Shown here one piece after another: positions 37,637 to 47,012 of a stretch of 64,000 bases of DNA (positions within the stretch are counted from its first letter, which is position 1; each line of letters begins with the position of its first letter). The stretch is from Akkermansia sp. N21116 (GTDB lineage Bacteria; Verrucomicrobiota; Verrucomicrobiia; Verrucomicrobiales; Akkermansiaceae): NCBI RefSeq assembly GCF_029854705.2, contig NZ_CP139035.1:2170001-2234000 (forward strand), in the 5' to 3' direction. The translations under genes were made by a program, and so were the position numbers. A model generated the notes under the pieces. That model was given only the letters and a program-made list of their open reading frames with translations. It did not search any database and was not told the DNA's origin.

Positions 37637-39637
37637 TTAATCCTGCTCGAATACTGAGGCTCCCAGAATTCGTACTTCATCCATTTTCAGAATGAAATAA
37701 TAGGGGAAATCACTCATTTTACCGAAGTAGAAAGAGGTATGCCCGGGTTCGCCGGCAGGAGCTATTTCGAGGATTTTTTCCTGAAGTTCCTGAGGAGGGG
37801 ACAAAGTCTGATCGCCTGTGGTGTTATCAAAACTGTCGTCTTTGATGTTAATTTCCGCCTGGCTGGGATCCAGAACTATTTTGAGGCGGAAGACCGGATT
37901 TTTCAAAGCTTCTGCAGCATCCATATCGGTGAAGGGAAGCCAGCGGACGACTTTCATTCGTTCCAATTCGCTGAGATAGCGGTTAGCTCTGTTGTTGTCA
38001 ATAATGACGGTGACGTCCTTGCCGTCCTGCGTGCCTTGCCAAGTGTCGTCAAGGTAGTCGTATTTGAGGATGAGCGGAGGCTGTCCGATCCTTTCCAAAT
38101 ACATTTTACTGAGTTCGAATCGGCTGAAATTAAACAATTTGTTCTGTTTCCAATACAGGGATTCAGTCGGGAAGGAATCGACATAGGCGGAAGAGATTTG
38201 GTAGATGCTGGGTTTTCCTTTCTCCTTGGCATACCAGGAACCGTCTTTGCCCGTCCCAAAGGAGAAAATGGTCAAGTCGTTATTGGTCTGCTGGATGGCA
38301 ATAGACATGTAAGGCTGGTTTAACCCATAGTCGGACAAGTCTGACGGGTTGTCGGTAGCGAATCCAATGACCGGTTCTTCCAGAAGAGTTTTTAGCGACT
38401 TGAAAAGTTGGGCCTCATTGATGGGAGCTTGATTGACGTCTTCCGCAGAATATACCCATTCCGGAGCAGCTTTGTTACCTTCGCGGCCGCGAGGGAGAAG
38501 GCGTATGTCGATTGGGAAGCCACCTACTGAGCGGATGAAGAGGCCTTTGATCGTTTTATTGTCAATCGAGCAAAGAGTTTGGGATCGCAAACTGTTGAGG
38601 CTGAGCGGGAGATCTTCTGTACCGGGGAAATCAGGGTTAGTGGCAATGGGAAGTTCGAAGACGGCTTTGCGGTCGGAAACGGTAGCTTTGACCGTTTTGG
38701 AGGTGGGAGTATCGGACGGATAGAGTTTTAAAGTCAGAGGAGGGTCTCCGTCGAAATTTTCGAGGGTAATAGACGTGATGTCCGAATTCTTGGCATCAGG
38801 GAGTGTGACGTCCGAAGGATTATATACTCTGGAGGCCGTCAATTTGTGGAGACCGTTAAGGAGTTTGGTAACGGTTTTTTGGTCAGCTTTGACGGGAAGT
38901 GGTGTTTCAATTTCCCAGGGAGCTTCGAAGATGGTCCGGGTAAGGACAATCTCTTTGCCGCCGTGATGGATAACGATTTTTCTGGGTTGCGATGGAAGTT
39001 TAATGACAGCCGGGGGGAGCAGAAGGGGACGGTGGTCTCTCAATTGTCTGATACCTTCTTTAAACAGAGGAAGGATATTACCTGTGGTTACCAGGATGTT
39101 ACGGTTGTTCCCGTAAAAATCCGTCCGCATGTAGGTGGTGGCATTGGTGTTGCCTTCCTGATCTTCGACGATCCACGGAGCGGTGGAACCGAGGATGTAA
39201 CGGGCGATGGTGCTCTGTTTGTGCTTGCCGGAGTTGTTTTTGAGAGTCAGTTGGATGGGCGTAGTTTCGATCCCGAATTCCCGCATGGATCCTCTGACGG
39301 TGTTGTTGAGGGGAAGCTCGTCGACAAGCGCCGTGGAATAGGTGAACTGAAGGATTGCGGCAGCCGCGCGGGGATCCATACGGTCATTCCAAGGGGTAGA
39401 AAGCCACCAGATGCCCTTGTCGTTGATTTCGGCCTCTGCCATGTCATTGACGGTCCGGACGCGCATCCATGAGACGCTGTCTATTTCCTTTTTGCTGTAA
39501 GGGAAGATGCGTTCTCCTTTTTCGAAAACATTGTGCCCCGTCAGGCGGGACAGATTCCCGTCTATCGTCAATACGACCGTGGCTGCCAGGCAGACCAGTG
39601 CGATGATGCTTAGAAGGATAGTACGAAAGAGGAGCAT
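37637..39637 (-). CDS. DUF4340 domain-containing membrane-anchored protein
   Basis: A 666-residue protein with one N-terminal membrane helix (FRTILLSIIALVCLAATVVL) and a long external part matching the DUF4340 pattern: SVSWMRVRTVNDMAEAEIND, GIWWLSTPWNDRMDPRAAAA, then repeats of the same module further on (IVIHHGGKEIVLTRTIFEAP, WEIETPLPVKADQKTVTKLL). DUF4340 proteins are routinely last in ABC operons with GldA/F/G-like genes, as here: it is 41 bases after the GldG-like gene. The operon's substrate is unknown. Confidence 0.85.
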   Translation of the reverse strand: MLLFRTILLSIIALVCLAATVVLTIDGNLSRLTGHNVFEKGERIFPYSKKEIDSVSWMRVRTVNDMAEAEINDKGIWWLSTPWNDRMDPRAAAAILQFTYSTALVDELPLNNTVRGSMREFGIETTPIQLTLKNNSGKHKQSTIARYILGSTAPWIVEDQEGNTNATTYMRTDFYGNNRNILVTTGNILPLFKEGIRQLRDHRPLLLPPAVIKLPSQPRKIVIHHGGKEIVLTRTIFEAPWEIETPLPVKADQKTVTKLLNGLHKLTASRVYNPSDVTLPDAKNSDITSITLENFDGDPPLTLKLYPSDTPTSKTVKATVSDRKAVFELPIATNPDFPGTEDLPLSLNSLRSQTLCSIDNKTIKGLFIRSVGGFPIDIRLLPRGREGNKAAPEWVYSAEDVNQAPINEAQLFKSLKTLLEEPVIGFATDNPSDLSDYGLNQPYMSIAIQQTNNDLTIFSFGTGKDGSWYAKEKGKPSIYQISSAYVDSFPTESLYWKQNKLFNFSRFELSKMYLERIGQPPLILKYDYLDDTWQGTQDGKDVTVIIDNNRANRYLSELERMKVVRWLPFTDMDAAEALKNPVFRLKIVLDPSQAEINIKDDSFDNTTGDQTLSPPQELQEKILEIAPAGEPGHTSFYFGKMSDFPYYFILKMDEVRILGASVFEQD

Positions 39638-39678
39638 GGGATCGTAAAAAAGATGGGGGGAAAAGGGCGGTCCTGTTT

Positions 39679-41235
39679 TTAACTACGGCGTGTGTTCCAA
39701 ATGACCAGGGCGATCAGCAGAGCCAGCAGCGGAAGGCCGAGGTTGATCAACATCTGCAGGAATGATAGGGCGTTGCGATCCAGGTTGAGCTTGATAGTCA
39801 GGTCATGATTGGAACCCATGCCGGCGAGTTCTTCGCGGTCTGTCATCCAGGAAACGATGGAACGGATGAAGTCTCTCTGTTCCGGCTTGATCTGCTTCGG
39901 ACGAAGGATGTCCACATTCCCGAAGACGGCCATACGACCGGTTTCCTTGCTGAGATTGATATCGCTCGTGTTGCCGCGGAGAATGGCTGCAGCGATCAGT
40001 AGAGGGCCGGGGTTGTCTTCCTGGGCGTCAAACTGAGGGTTGAGTTTGTTATATTTTGTTTCTCCGTAAAATTCGGATGTGGTAATGAGGAGAGGGAAGG
40101 TTTTTATTTTGCGATTGCCGAGTTGAGGATCTTCATCGGCGATTTGGAGGGAGATGCTTTCTCCTTCGAGGCCGGTACTGGAGTTCCAGAAGTCTTCCGT
40201 GCATTCCAGCCCCGGAGCGAAGATGGCGTTGATCTGATAGTAGGCTTGTTTGCGGTTGCGCAGGAGGATACGGTCATCCTGAGGGCGTATCCCTTGTTCG
40301 CGGAGGAAGCGGTAGAAGTATTTGTTGTCTTTGGCATTGGGATCAATGAAGGCAAGGACGGCGGATTTTGGGCGATTCCAGTAATCCGAGATGACGTCTA
40401 CTTCTTCTTTGGTGAAATCGTACTGTGGGGCGACGATCATGAGACCCATAGCATCATCTGGTATTTTTTTAAGCCCATTGATAGCGAGTGGTTTGGGTTC
40501 AAGATTCTGGGAGAGGCAGATATGTTCCAGCGTACGGTAGACTGAGTCTTCGTTATCTGTTTTATCGGCGTTGAAATTGCTTTTGTCGGAAATGACGTAT
40601 AGGGGACGACGAACGCCTTCCAGAGCACTGATGAGCCCGGCGGTCATCATGTCTTCCATTTGAAGAGCAACGGCTTTCATGCCTTTCCCGTCCTGACTCT
40701 TTTCGTACACGACGAAGGCGTCACCGGGGATGTGTTGGACATGGGAAACTCCTTCCCGTTTGCCTTCAAAGCTTTTGAGGGAACGGGAAGTATCCTGCCT
40801 GGCATCAATCACAACTTGATTTTTCTTGAATTCGAGGCCGTCGTAGATGAGGGCTATTTCGCGAGCCCGGTTGGGTTGCCGCAGGGGGTCGATGAATTCG
40901 ACTTCGATTTTGCCGTTGGAATTGTGGACGTAATCTTCTAGAAGAGACCGCATGCGGGTGTAGTTCTGAGTGGTTCTCTGGAAGGCGAAGATGATTTTGA
41001 CGGGAGTCTTCCGTTCCTGAAGGAGGTGGGAATTCAGGAGATTGATGGACTGGGACGAAATAACGTAACGCTGATCTTCGGTCAGATCCCGGCGGTAGTA
41101 TTCCCGGAAACTGATATAATTGACGGCAAGGACGATGAAAACAAGCAGTGCCAGGTTAAGCCAGATTAGAAAACTTTTCCTTTTCCTGTGGGGCTTGGCG
41201 GCGGGGGCGGTTTCTGTAGATTCGGGTTCACTCAT
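39679..41235 (-). CDS. GldG-like ABC-associated membrane protein
   Basis: A 518-residue protein of the GldG/ABC_transp_aux type. One N-terminal helix (FLIWLNLALLVFIVLAVNYI) is followed by the family sequence FREYYRRDLTEDQRYVISSQ, SINLL then VKIIFAFQRT, a large periplasmic region with VDVISDYWNRPKSAVLAFID, and a C-terminal helix (LQMLINLGLPLLALLIALVI) ending in WNTRRS. In Bacteroidota GldG works with GldA and GldF in gliding or secretion. This organism's use is unknown. It follows the permease gene by 41 bases. Confidence 0.85.
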   Translation of the reverse strand: MSEPESTETAPAAKPHRKRKSFLIWLNLALLVFIVLAVNYISFREYYRRDLTEDQRYVISSQSINLLNSHLLQERKTPVKIIFAFQRTTQNYTRMRSLLEDYVHNSNGKIEVEFIDPLRQPNRAREIALIYDGLEFKKNQVVIDARQDTSRSLKSFEGKREGVSHVQHIPGDAFVVYEKSQDGKGMKAVALQMEDMMTAGLISALEGVRRPLYVISDKSNFNADKTDNEDSVYRTLEHICLSQNLEPKPLAINGLKKIPDDAMGLMIVAPQYDFTKEEVDVISDYWNRPKSAVLAFIDPNAKDNKYFYRFLREQGIRPQDDRILLRNRKQAYYQINAIFAPGLECTEDFWNSSTGLEGESISLQIADEDPQLGNRKIKTFPLLITTSEFYGETKYNKLNPQFDAQEDNPGPLLIAAAILRGNTSDINLSKETGRMAVFGNVDILRPKQIKPEQRDFIRSIVSWMTDREELAGMGSNHDLTIKLNLDRNALSFLQMLINLGLPLLALLIALVIWNTRRS

Positions 41236-41276
41236 GGTGGTGAATAGAGAGGGGAAATAGGTTCGGGAATGACGGA

Positions 41277-42065
41277 TTAATGTTTCCAGCGCCTGTGATC
41301 CACAACGCGGATAGTCAGGGCCAAAGTCAGGATAGTCATGCTGATATAGAAGATGGCTGGACGCGTATCAATCAAGCCGGCGGAAAAACGGTCCAGATGT
41401 TCGGAACACGAGATGTAGTGGAAGATACCTGCTGCGGGGAATTCTCCCCATATGACGGGAACAAGACCAAGGAAGAAGATAAAGACGAGGGTACCGATGG
41501 TGGTGATCCCCGAAATGATCTGGCTACTGGTTAGAGATGAGCAGAGCAGTCCGATGGAGGTGAACCAGGCTCCGATGAGCAGGATGATTGAATACGCCCC
41601 GACCCAATCGCACAGGCGGTAACTCAGCTGGATGCCGGTGTCGGTCGAATAGCCGTGGACAAGATTGATGTAAACATCGGATAGCTCGCCAATAAGGGGG
41701 TAGAGGAGCATGGGCAGCCAGAGGATTATATAGAAAGCATAGGCTGCCAGGAATTTACCGATGATTACCTGCGGCGTTTTGATAGGGGCAGTGAGGAGCG
41801 ATTCCAGAGTGCCTGTTTTTTCTTCTTCGGCCATGAGGCGCATGGTGATGAGCGGGAAGATGAACAGGAAGTAGAACCAGAAGGTGGGGGAGTGGAGAAT
41901 GAAGAACAGGATGCCTTCTTTTTGAGGGGCGATCTGGAACATCTTCAAAGTGGCGGACAGAGACACGCCTTGCAGCGCCATGACGAAGGCTAGAATGATC
42001 CAGCCGTATGGCGTCCCCAGGTAACTCCGGAGTTCTTTGCGGAAAATGGTGATAATGGATGACAT
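41277..42065 (-). CDS. ABC-2 type permease (GldF-like)
   Basis: A 262-residue permease with about six hydrophobic segments. The start ATG at 42065 gives the standard N terminus MSSIITIFRKELRSYLGTPY, GWIILAFVMALQG. The diagnostic MRLMAEEEKTGTLESLLTAP motif, coupling to the ATPase, is present at about residues 85-105, followed by QVIIGKFLAAYAFYIILWLP. The frame extends upstream to 42281 over the intergenic region, without similarity. It is the second gene of the four-gene ABC cluster. Confidence 0.9.
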   Translation of the reverse strand: MSSIITIFRKELRSYLGTPYGWIILAFVMALQGVSLSATLKMFQIAPQKEGILFFILHSPTFWFYFLFIFPLITMRLMAEEEKTGTLESLLTAPIKTPQVIIGKFLAAYAFYIILWLPMLLYPLIGELSDVYINLVHGYSTDTGIQLSYRLCDWVGAYSIILLIGAWFTSIGLLCSSLTSSQIISGITTIGTLVFIFFLGLVPVIWGEFPAAGIFHYISCSEHLDRFSAGLIDTRPAIFYISMTILTLALTIRVVDHRRWKH

Positions 42066-42127
42066 GGCAGCGTTGGATGGAATGGGATGTCGGGAGAAAG
42101 CGGGGTAATGTGAAACGAAGCGGCGAA

Positions 42128-43063
42128 TTAGTTGCGGCGGGTCATTTCCACGAAGACTTCTTCCAGATTGGGCACATGGCGGTACATGTGGCGGAGAGGA
42201 CAGTTTTGCCCGACGATGATTTGGGCCAGTTTTTCCCGCGTATCGGTGCCGGCTTCGGCCCGGACGGTGACAGTGTGCCACCCGTCTTCCGAGGTTTCTT
42301 CGAAGATGACTTTCTTGACGGCGGGGATTTCTTCAAACATAGCGGTGATTTTTTCCAAATCGCCTTTAAATTCAAGATTGATGCGTCCGGCCGCGCGAAG
42401 GTTGGAGGTAAGGTTGGACGGGGTATCTTCTGCCTTGATAATGCCTTGGTCGATGATGATGACCTTGTTGCAAATCATTTCCACTTCACTGAGGATGTGG
42501 GTGGAAAGGATGATCGTATGTTCCTTGGAAAGTTCTTTGATGAGTTCCCGGATCTGGCGGATCTGGTTGGGGTCCAATCCGTTAGTTGGTTCGTCGAGAA
42601 TCAGAAGATCGGGACTGCCGAGCAACGCATCCGCAAGGCCGACGCGTTGGCGATATCCCTTGGAGAGGGTTCGGATCATTTTCCGGTGCACGTTTTCCAA
42701 TCCGCAACGTTCCAGGGACTGGGAGACGGAGTCCCAGATTTTCTTGGAAGGGATGCCCTTCAGCCGAGCCCGGTATTTCAGATATTCGGTGATGCGCTGG
42801 TCATCGTAAAGCGGGACGTGTTCCGGGAGATACCCCAGGTGTTTTCTTGCTTCCAGGGTTTGTTCCACGATATCGTATCCGGCGATGGTGGCGGAGCCTC
42901 CGGAAGGAGGAAGATATCCCGTCAGCATCTTGAGCGTTGTGGTTTTACCGGCGCCGTTGGGGCCAAGAAACCCGACGATTTCTCCTTTGTTAATGGTAAA
43001 TGTGGCATTCTTGACTGCCTGGAAACGGCCAAAGGTTTTGGAGAGGTGGTCGGCTTTAATCAT
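42128..43063 (-). CDS. ABC transporter ATP-binding protein (GldA-like)
   Basis: A 311-residue ATPase. Walker A GPNGAGKTT, Q-loop region YLPEHVPLYDDQRI, signature LSKGYRQRVGLADALLG, Walker B LLILDEPTNGLDP and H-loop LSTHIL are all intact. The C-terminal ~90 residues form the accessory domain usual for gliding/multidrug ABC-2 ATPases. ATG 43063 (MIKADHLSKTFGRF) is preferred over GTG 43084. It is the first gene of the ATPase-permease-GldG-DUF4340 cluster, 62 bases ahead of the permease, and it is divergent from the ThrE-type gene. Confidence 0.93.
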   Translation of the reverse strand: MIKADHLSKTFGRFQAVKNATFTINKGEIVGFLGPNGAGKTTTLKMLTGYLPPSGGSATIAGYDIVEQTLEARKHLGYLPEHVPLYDDQRITEYLKYRARLKGIPSKKIWDSVSQSLERCGLENVHRKMIRTLSKGYRQRVGLADALLGSPDLLILDEPTNGLDPNQIRQIRELIKELSKEHTIILSTHILSEVEMICNKVIIIDQGIIKAEDTPSNLTSNLRAAGRINLEFKGDLEKITAMFEEIPAVKKVIFEETSEDGWHTVTVRAEAGTDTREKLAQIIVGQNCPLRHMYRHVPNLEEVFVEMTRRN

Positions 43064-43253
43064 GGATGCTGAAAGTGACGACACTTATACTAGGCAAATC
43101 GTGGGGAGCCACAAGTCGATTTTTCCATGTAACCGCATCGGATAGCATGAAATACGTGGGGATATGTTTTCTCCAAATTTCGTGAACATGCTGAATGCTT
43201 GACTATTTCTCGGTTGGCGCGTATGCATCCGCCGGTTTCGTTTTCCTCAATAA

Positions 43254-44129
43254 ATGACACAGGAATTGCCATCCGATTCACAGATTCAGTCCCAAGTCCC
43301 CCGTTCCGATACCGGGGAGGGGAGAGATCCCGACTGTGTTGGGCATTCCGGCGGGAAAAAACGAACCTCGTTCCAGATTTCGGCGGATGCGTTGCTGCAC
43401 TATGCTGTGATGATGATGGCGGCCGGGGCGCATACGTCCCGTGTTGTCCGCAATACGTCGCGTATTGCGGAATCGTTCGGGTACAGTGTGGCTATTACGA
43501 TTCTTCAGAAGTCCGTGATGATGTCGGTCAAGCGCAAGGAGGACCATTCCATCCGGCAGACACTGATCAAGAAGATCGAACCGGCTCCCATCAATTTCAG
43601 GACGATTTCACTTCTGAGTACACTGAGTTGGGAAGTGCATGACTGCCATTTGTCCGTGAATGAATTCCGGAGGAAATACAGGAAAATCGTCGCCATTCCC
43701 TCTATGTCGCGCTGGATGGTACTGATGCTGGTTGCCTTGGCCAATGCATCGTTTTGCCGGTTGTTTCAGGGAGACCTTATCGCGATGGTGGTTGTGTTTG
43801 CTGCAACCCTGTCCGGTTTTTTTGTCCGGCAGGAAATGATGAAACGGCATGTGAACCATTACATTGTGTTTACTGTCTGTTCCTGTGTGGCTTCTCTGAT
43901 TGGCGGATTGGCCGTTTTCTTTCAATGGGGGACGACGCCGAGTGTTGCCATGGCGACGAGCGTTCTTTTTCTGGTACCGGGAGTTCCCTTGATTAACGGG
44001 ATTATGGATTTGCTTCAGGGATTTGTCCTGATGGGGATTTCCCGGTTGGTGGGTGCGTGCAACCTGATTATTTGCATTGCACTGGGATTGGCCATTTCGT
44101 TGTACATCTATGGAGTGAACATGTTATGA
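43254..44129 (+). CDS. ThrE/YjjP-type exporter, large half
   Basis: A 291-residue DUF1212/ThrE-N domain protein. The conserved SADALLHYAVMMMAAGAHTS followed by RVVRNTSRIAESFGYSVAIT is the soluble N-terminal part, with five helices after MSRWMVLMLVALANASFCRL. The family includes ThrE threonine/serine exporters and YjjP, which in E. coli with YjjB exports succinate. The start may be 43254 or an inner ATG, since the first 35 residues are unlike the family. The stop overlaps the next ATG (44126-44129). Confidence 0.85.
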   Translation: MTQELPSDSQIQSQVPRSDTGEGRDPDCVGHSGGKKRTSFQISADALLHYAVMMMAAGAHTSRVVRNTSRIAESFGYSVAITILQKSVMMSVKRKEDHSIRQTLIKKIEPAPINFRTISLLSTLSWEVHDCHLSVNEFRRKYRKIVAIPSMSRWMVLMLVALANASFCRLFQGDLIAMVVVFAATLSGFFVRQEMMKRHVNHYIVFTVCSCVASLIGGLAVFFQWGTTPSVAMATSVLFLVPGVPLINGIMDLLQGFVLMGISRLVGACNLIICIALGLAISLYIYGVNML

Positions 44130-44647
44130 TACCGGATTTTGCACTGTCGATTTTGGCTGACGGATTTTTTGCTGCTGTGGCGGCTATAGGTTTTTCGGTG
44201 ATTTCGAATCCTCCCCGGAAGGCGATCCCGATCTGTGCCCTGCTGGCTGCCGTAGGACACGGTCTGCGTTTTTTCCTGATTGAGAATACGTCGATGGGGA
44301 TTGTTGTATCCACCTGTATCGCATCGTTTATCATCGGACTACTGAGTATTTTCTTCGCCAAGCGGGTATATTGCCCGGCAGAGGTATTTGCCTTCCCCTC
44401 TTTGCTTCCGATGATTCCGGGGATGTATGCGTATAAGACGGTGTTGTTTTTAATGCAGTTTTTCCAGACGGAGAATGAAAAAGTGCTTCTCGATACCTTG
44501 ATCGGAGTTTTTGCCAACGGGTTGAAAACGGTATTTATTCTCTTTGCCCTGGTTGTGGGTATTGCCCTGTCTCTGTATAAGGAGCAGACGCTTATGATGA
44601 CACGCCGCCCCATGGGGAACCCTTCTCCCGAGGGCAAGAAACATTAG
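44126..44647 (+). CDS. ThrE/YjjB-type exporter, small half
   Basis: A 173-residue DUF3815-type membrane protein, the partner of the preceding gene, with which it overlaps by 4 bases. Typical segments are FFAAVAAIGFSVISNPPRKA, ICALLAAVGHGLRFFLI and FAFPSLLPMIPGMYAYKTVL, followed by a final helix and a short cytosolic tail. The pair makes a split ThrE-type exporter. The substrate (amino acids or dicarboxylate) is not determined by the sequence. Its 3' end overlaps the convergent dus gene by 56 bases. Confidence 0.88.
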   Translation: MIPDFALSILADGFFAAVAAIGFSVISNPPRKAIPICALLAAVGHGLRFFLIENTSMGIVVSTCIASFIIGLLSIFFAKRVYCPAEVFAFPSLLPMIPGMYAYKTVLFLMQFFQTENEKVLLDTLIGVFANGLKTVFILFALVVGIALSLYKEQTLMMTRRPMGNPSPEGKKH

Positions 44648-45674
44648 GGTCCCTTTCTCGCCCGGCGGAAAGAAGGTCTTCATGGTGGGCAAAAAGAGGT
44701 GAATGTTCCGGAGGACGAATGTCGACAGGCAGTTTATTGTCAAGAAATTCGGCGCATGTAGCTTGGAATTCCTGCTGTGTTGCCACTCTGCGGATGGCAT
44801 ATCCAAAGGCATCCGGCAAGCCGCAGGTCATGTAGACCATGAATTTCTTCAACGAGTTGACGTGTTTTTTTTCATCGAAGCGATCCTGCGTGGCAGCAGT
44901 TTCCTCCGATAGGAGAAGGGCGTAGCGGTAAAGGTCTCGCCGGATGAGAGCAGGGACGGGCTTGCCGCAGAAACTTGCGCGTAATTGATCGAAGATCCAG
45001 GGATTGCGGATGGCTGCCCGTCCGATCATGAATCCGGCGGGGCGGCATTGTTCCATCCAGACGGAAGCTGTTGCCGGATCCACGATGTTGCCGTTGGCAA
45101 TGACGGGGCAGGGCATGACTTCTACGGCATGGGCGATCCATTCCGGATGAACGGGACTTCTGTATCCTTCCCGGACGGTTCTCCCATGGATGGCGAGCCG
45201 GTCTGGACAGTGTTTGGCGATGATGCCCAAAATAGCGGAAAATTCCTGTGGATCTTCCCATCCAAGCCTGCATTTGACGGTGAAGGCACCTTCAGGCAGA
45301 GCATCTCTCAGGCCTCCGAGGATGGTATCCATCGTGCGTAACTTTCGCAAGAGGCCTCCGCCGGCGTTTTTGTGGCAGACGAGATGGGCCGGGCATCCCA
45401 TGTTGAGATCGACTCCGGCAACGGGATGCTCCATGAGCAGGCGTGCATCCCGCACCAGGGAGTCGCGGTCACTGCCGACGAATTGGGCGTAGATAGGACA
45501 TCCGGTCGGGTTCTCGTCGATAGATCTCAAAATTTTAGGATCGGGCTTACTGTGATGAGGGCTGGATCTGAAATATTCCGTGATGAAATAGTCGGGCAGG
45601 GTTCCGAGGGAGGTCAGGACACGGAGGAAAGCCAGGTCCGTGATGTCTTTCATGGGAGCCAGGGCGAGAAGCAT
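44592..45674 (-). CDS. dus: tRNA-dihydrouridine synthase (Dus family)
   Basis: About 360 residues. It starts at ATG 45674 (MLLALAPMKDITDLAFLRVL), the typical FMN-barrel start. The frame is open upstream to 46820, but that is antisense to ispH and is rejected. Dus motifs are CPIYAQFVGSD, VAGVDLNMGCPAHLVCHKNA, GGGLLRKL, VKCRLGWEDPQEFSAIL, RLAIHGRTVREGY, PVIANGNIVDPATA and GFMIGRAAIRNPWIF. GGGLL after GCP resembles the DusC branch. It reduces specific uridines in tRNA with NADPH. It is divergent from ispH. Confidence 0.92.
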   Translation of the reverse strand: MLLALAPMKDITDLAFLRVLTSLGTLPDYFITEYFRSSPHHSKPDPKILRSIDENPTGCPIYAQFVGSDRDSLVRDARLLMEHPVAGVDLNMGCPAHLVCHKNAGGGLLRKLRTMDTILGGLRDALPEGAFTVKCRLGWEDPQEFSAILGIIAKHCPDRLAIHGRTVREGYRSPVHPEWIAHAVEVMPCPVIANGNIVDPATASVWMEQCRPAGFMIGRAAIRNPWIFDQLRASFCGKPVPALIRRDLYRYALLLSEETAATQDRFDEKKHVNSLKKFMVYMTCGLPDAFGYAIRRVATQQEFQATCAEFLDNKLPVDIRPPEHSPLFAHHEDLLSAGRERDPNVSCPREKGSPWGGVSS

Positions 45675-45758
45675 GTGCGATGCATACAGGGAACAGCTTC
45701 TTGAAGCAAGAGACAATGACTTCTTGACGCGGAGGATTTCCTGTGGCCTCTTGTCGGC

Positions 45759-47012
45759 ATGGATCGTCAGCCGAAACGCAATTCGCGAGTGAATGTCCGC
45801 CGTGCCGAAGTGATGGGGATTGTCCAGGAGAAGGTACGCCGCCATTACCAGAGCGCCCTGGTGGAATCTGTTCGTTCTTCCGGGAACCGTTTGGAATTGG
45901 GACATACGACTTTTGTGCTGGCTCCGGAGTTCGGGTTCTGCACCGGAGTCCAACGTGCGATTGATATTGCGTATGCCGCCCGGAATGTTTTTCCCGAGAA
46001 CCGTATTTTCCTGATTGGGGATATTATTCATAATCCCGAAGTGAACCGCCAGCTGGCAGCAATGGGAGTGATTCGCCTGCCTTGGAAGACGATGACCGAC
46101 GAATACGATGAGCTCTGTGAAAAAGACGTAGTTATCGTTCCTGCTTTCGGGGTTCCGGTTCCGTTTATGGATTTTTTGACGAACAAGGGGGTTTCCATCG
46201 TCGATACGACCTGCGGCGACGTTGTGAAAGTGTGGCGTCGAGTGAAGGATTTTGCGGCTATGGGGGTTACTTCTATCATTCATGGCAAGGCGACTCATGA
46301 AGAAACCCTTGCTACGGCTTCGCGCGCTCTCGGCGAGGACGGACGCGGGAAATACATCATTATTTTCACCGAAGAGGATACACGCGCCCTTGCGGATTAT
46401 ATGATGGGGCATGGGTGCAGGGATGAATTCATGAAACGTTTTGAAGGAGCCATGTCTCCGGGATTTGATCCTGACCGCGACCTCGTCAAGGTGGGGCTGG
46501 CCAATCAGACGACCATGTTGAAGAGCGAAACCCAGTCCATCCAGACGATGATCCGCAACGCGGTGGTTAAACGCGATGGCAATGATGAACGATATTCCGT
46601 TTTCGATACGATTTGCGGGGCGACGCAAGATCGCCAGAATTCCCTGTTCCAGTTGTTGGATGAGAAACCGGACATCATGTTCGTCGTGGGTGGCTACAAT
46701 AGCTCCAATACGACTCATCTGGTGGATATTGCAAAGGAATCCGTACCGACGTTTTTCATTGAAGCCGCAGCTTGCATTCGTTCCCTGACTGAAGTGGAAT
46801 GTTTCGATACCAGGCTTCACCGGATTGTGGAAAGTTCCTTTCCCGAAGTGATGGGGAATCCGGATGTTCCCGTCAAGGTGGGGATTACGGCCGGAGCTTC
46901 TTGTCCGGGCAATCTCGTCGAAGAGACGATTTTCCGCGTCGGCATGCTGCGGGGGGATTCGTTTGATTCCATCCTGACCGCTGCCGGCATGCTTCCCGGT
47001 CAGTACCAGTAA
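45759..47012 (+). CDS. ispH: 4-hydroxy-3-methylbut-2-enyl diphosphate reductase, long form
   Basis: A 417-residue iron-sulfur enzyme, the last step of the MEP isoprenoid pathway making IPP and DMAPP. It has the three cluster cysteines in GFCTGVQRA (Cys61), VDTTCGDVVKVWRR and FDTICGATQDRQ, and further ASCPGNLVEE where short IspH has SAGAS. The length of about 417 residues, an extended N terminus and TTHLVDIAKE match the longer cyanobacterial/plant/Planctomycetes-type IspH rather than the ~315-residue E. coli type. The 3' end overlaps the convergent DUF456 gene by 13 bases. Confidence 0.93.
   Translation: MDRQPKRNSRVNVRRAEVMGIVQEKVRRHYQSALVESVRSSGNRLELGHTTFVLAPEFGFCTGVQRAIDIAYAARNVFPENRIFLIGDIIHNPEVNRQLAAMGVIRLPWKTMTDEYDELCEKDVVIVPAFGVPVPFMDFLTNKGVSIVDTTCGDVVKVWRRVKDFAAMGVTSIIHGKATHEETLATASRALGEDGRGKYIIIFTEEDTRALADYMMGHGCRDEFMKRFEGAMSPGFDPDRDLVKVGLANQTTMLKSETQSIQTMIRNAVVKRDGNDERYSVFDTICGATQDRQNSLFQLLDEKPDIMFVVGGYNSSNTTHLVDIAKESVPTFFIEAAACIRSLTEVECFDTRLHRIVESSFPEVMGNPDVPVKVGITAGASCPGNLVEETIFRVGMLRGDSFDSILTAAGMLPGQYQ

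Noticed and set aside
44592-45674. Possible call as a glycolate/FMN oxidase because of the barrel motifs
   Set aside because: The NMGCPA, GGGLL and ANGNI motifs are specific for dihydrouridine synthases.
45675-46820. Upstream extension of the dus reading frame (about 380 extra codons)
   Set aside because: It is antisense to ispH and the Dus N terminus starts cleanly at 45674.
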